Below, piece by piece: positions 33,085 to 34,361 of a stretch of 34,361 nucleotides of DNA. The position numbers were made by a program, and so were the translations under genes. Position 1 is the first letter of the stretch. Each line of letters begins with the position of its first letter. This DNA is from a bacterium BMS3Bbin05 (GTDB lineage: Bacteria > Nitrospirota > Thermodesulfovibrionia > Thermodesulfovibrionales > BMS3Bbin05), in NCBI GenBank assembly GCA_002897855.1, contig BDTO01000009.1, positions 1-34,361 on the forward strand, read 5' to 3'. The notes beneath the pieces are model-generated. The model was not told where the DNA came from. It searched no databases and saw only the letters and a program-made list of their open reading frames with translations.

Positions 33085-33510
33085 ATGAAAATCATGAATA
33101 GCCGAAAATTCATCACGGACGGCCGGGTCTCTGTTAATCTTGACGAAGATGTTCTGAGGGCGAACGGGGTTGGTCTCGTAATCCTTTTTGGTTCACAGGT
33201 TGAAGGAGGCGCACATCCACTAAGTGATGTTGATGTTGGTGTCCTTTTTAGTGACCTGTCAAAATTAAAGAATGATCCTGTTGATGTATATGGAAGTCTC
33301 CATGAGGAGTTTTCACTGAAGATAGGGGATAATATTGATGTTGTCTATCTTCACGAGGCGCCTTTAAGTTTACAATTCAGGGCTGTCATGGATGGGATCG
33401 TACTCTACACCTCCAAGGATTCATTTTTCTGTGACTACAAGGAGAGAATTACCTTGCTTTATCTTGATTTCCGGTTTTTTGAAAAGATATTTGATGAGGC
33501 AGTAACATAA
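33085..33510 (+). CDS. mntA: MntA-like nucleotidyltransferase antitoxin
   Basis: This 141-aa minimal nucleotidyltransferase has the GSx10DxD motif: G36-S37, then D48 and D50 (FGSQVEGGAHPLSDVDVGVLF region). Later residues NIDVVYLHEAPL include the third carboxylate (D of IDVV). In HepT-MntA systems this protein AMPylates the toxin at a Tyr in its RX4HXY motif and so neutralises it. The frame is open from 32989, but that part lies inside MITE copy C, so ATG 33085 is preferred (ATG 33094 possible). The HepT-like gene follows 5 nt downstream. Confidence 0.9.
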   Translation: MKIMNSRKFITDGRVSVNLDEDVLRANGVGLVILFGSQVEGGAHPLSDVDVGVLFSDLSKLKNDPVDVYGSLHEEFSLKIGDNIDVVYLHEAPLSLQFRAVMDGIVLYTSKDSFFCDYKERITLLYLDFRFFEKIFDEAVT

Positions 33511-33515
33511 CCATA

Positions 33516-33974
33516 ATGGATAAAATACCAATAAATGTACAGAAGGTTAGAAATATCCTTGCTGATATTAATGATAGTCTTGAAGAACTTAAGGTCTTCT
33601 CAGGTCTTACACCTGAAGAGTTTAAGAAAGATAAAAGCAATTATGGACTTGCGGAACACTATCTGAGAAGGGTACTTGAAGGAATTTTAACGATAGGAAG
33701 CCATTTTTTATCAAGATTTCCTGCAAAAACAAGGGATTACCAGCAGATAATACTAAGTCTCAGCGAGTATGGGATTATTCCCGTGGATTTTGCTGAAAAG
33801 AACAAAAAACTGGCGGGATACAGAAACAGACTTGTTCATATCTACTGGGAGGTATCAAGGGGGGAATTATTGCAAGTCATAAAAGAGCATCTTGTTGATC
33901 TGTATGCCTTTATTGATTACTTTTCAGATGTATTGAAGCATCCTGACAAATACGGATTAACAATAGAAAAATAG
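33516..33974 (+). CDS. hepT: HepT-like HEPN ribonuclease toxin
   Basis: This 152-aa HEPN (DUF86) protein is all-helical and carries R103-NRLV-H108-I-Y110, a full RX4HXY motif: R and H form the RNase site, and Tyr110 is the expected AMPylation target of MntA. The motif is intact, so the toxin is probably functional. It follows mntA by 5 nt, the usual order in many type VII toxin-antitoxin operons. It sits between MITE copy C and an IS630 remnant, consistent with mobile acquisition. Confidence 0.9.
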   Translation: MDKIPINVQKVRNILADINDSLEELKVFSGLTPEEFKKDKSNYGLAEHYLRRVLEGILTIGSHFLSRFPAKTRDYQQIILSLSEYGIIPVDFAEKNKKLAGYRNRLVHIYWEVSRGELLQVIKEHLVDLYAFIDYFSDVLKHPDKYGLTIEK

Positions 33975-34050
33975 TGCCGCTTTCCTTAATCCGGGTCATT
34001 TCAGAAATCAGGTATCTATCTAGTATTTCAATTCATTAAAATGCTTACAT

Positions 34051-34361
34051 TTAAACAATAGCAAGATCGAACTTTTTCCACCTATGAACTACAGGGGAGG
34101 AGTTGATTTCATTGATGCCCTGAAGAATACGATCTTTAAGTTCTTTTTTTGAGTTGACTCTTATATGCCTTAAAAATGTTCGAGCCATCTTAGAAAATAC
34201 AGATTCAACCAAATTCAACCATGACCCATGTTTAGGCGTATGCACATAGATAAATCTACCTGGTCGGGACTCAAGATACTCCATCGTTTCTTTTGAAATA
34301 TGAGACGAATGATTGTCCAGCACAATACGAATTATGCTCTCAGGTGGATAATATTCATCAA
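34051..34361 (-). mobile_element. IS630-family transposase, C-terminal part (runs off window)
   Basis: The frame is open from the window end to TAA at 34051. It reads DEYYPPESIIRIVLDNHSSH, then HTPKHGSWLNLVESVFSKMA, which carry the second Asp and the Glu of the DDE catalytic triad typical of IS630/Tc1-type transposases (DDE superfamily endonuclease). The 5' part, with the first Asp, is outside the window, so completeness cannot be judged. No terminal inverted repeat was identified at this end. Confidence 0.88.

Noticed and set aside
1-34361. CRISPR arrays, rRNA or tRNA genes
   Set aside because: No regularly spaced direct repeats and no tRNA cloverleaf or rRNA segment were seen. The repeats found are dispersed palindromic elements.

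Overview
The window looks like chromosomal DNA of an anaerobic Gram-negative bacterium with moderate GC content. LPS heptosyltransferases, lipoproteins and periplasmic proteins indicate a diderm. A formate dehydrogenase beside formate-tetrahydrofolate ligase points to one-carbon (Wood-Ljungdahl type) metabolism. Overall gene content resembles Nitrospirota or Desulfobacterota, but the sequence alone does not settle the phylum. The organism decodes UGA as selenocysteine: the formate dehydrogenase catalytic gene has an in-frame TGA at the Mo-ligand position followed by a SECIS-like hairpin.

Layout. (1) 1-2000: argS, flanked by palindromic intergenic repeats. (2) 2566-10245: a plus-strand C1 block with NuoE-like and NuoF-like subunits, the selenoprotein formate dehydrogenase, a stand-alone cyclic-nucleotide-binding-fold protein, formyl-THF synthetase and a clear intrinsic terminator. 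(3) 10328-11988: an SPFH-like membrane protein and a lipoprotein beta-propeller with a CxxCH motif. (4) 12160-23902, minus strand: a large envelope/metal cluster with two FtsX/MacB-type ABC modules, a DUF4418-like/FtsX fusion, a multi-pass membrane protein, NosL, a PCuAC-like lipoprotein, several small membrane proteins and a second CxxCH beta-propeller. (5) 24164-25216, minus strand: a YeeE/YedE-family transporter read here as a second selenoprotein. (6) 25948-31936: YtxH-like and DUF948-like small proteins, heptosyltransferase I, alpha-glucan phosphorylase and a heptosyltransferase II-GmhB fusion. (7) 32082 to the end: an unknown protein, a MntA/HepT pair and the 3' part of an IS630-type transposase.

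The most notable signal is the YeeE/YedE gene. Its reading frame is interrupted by TGA at the third conserved cysteine (GGG-C-NIGH motif). The frame then stays open for 41 codons that match the expected C-terminus, and a perfect 8-bp hairpin begins 13 nt after the TGA. Relatives of this family are linked to sulfur and selenium uptake, so a selenocysteine-containing member in an organism with a selenium-dependent formate dehydrogenase suggests a selenium-related transporter that may itself depend on selenium. The second signal is the metal cluster. Three FtsX-type permeases share a vicinal Cys-Cys in the extracytoplasmic domain and sit with NosL, a PCuAC-like protein and CxxCH beta-propellers, which suggests a copper, iron or heme handling system with no obvious classical counterpart.

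At least four families of palindromic intergenic repeats are present. One (ends GTCTGTGTATAAA) occurs three times, and another is inserted inside a REP-like palindrome. No CRISPR array, rRNA or tRNA was seen.
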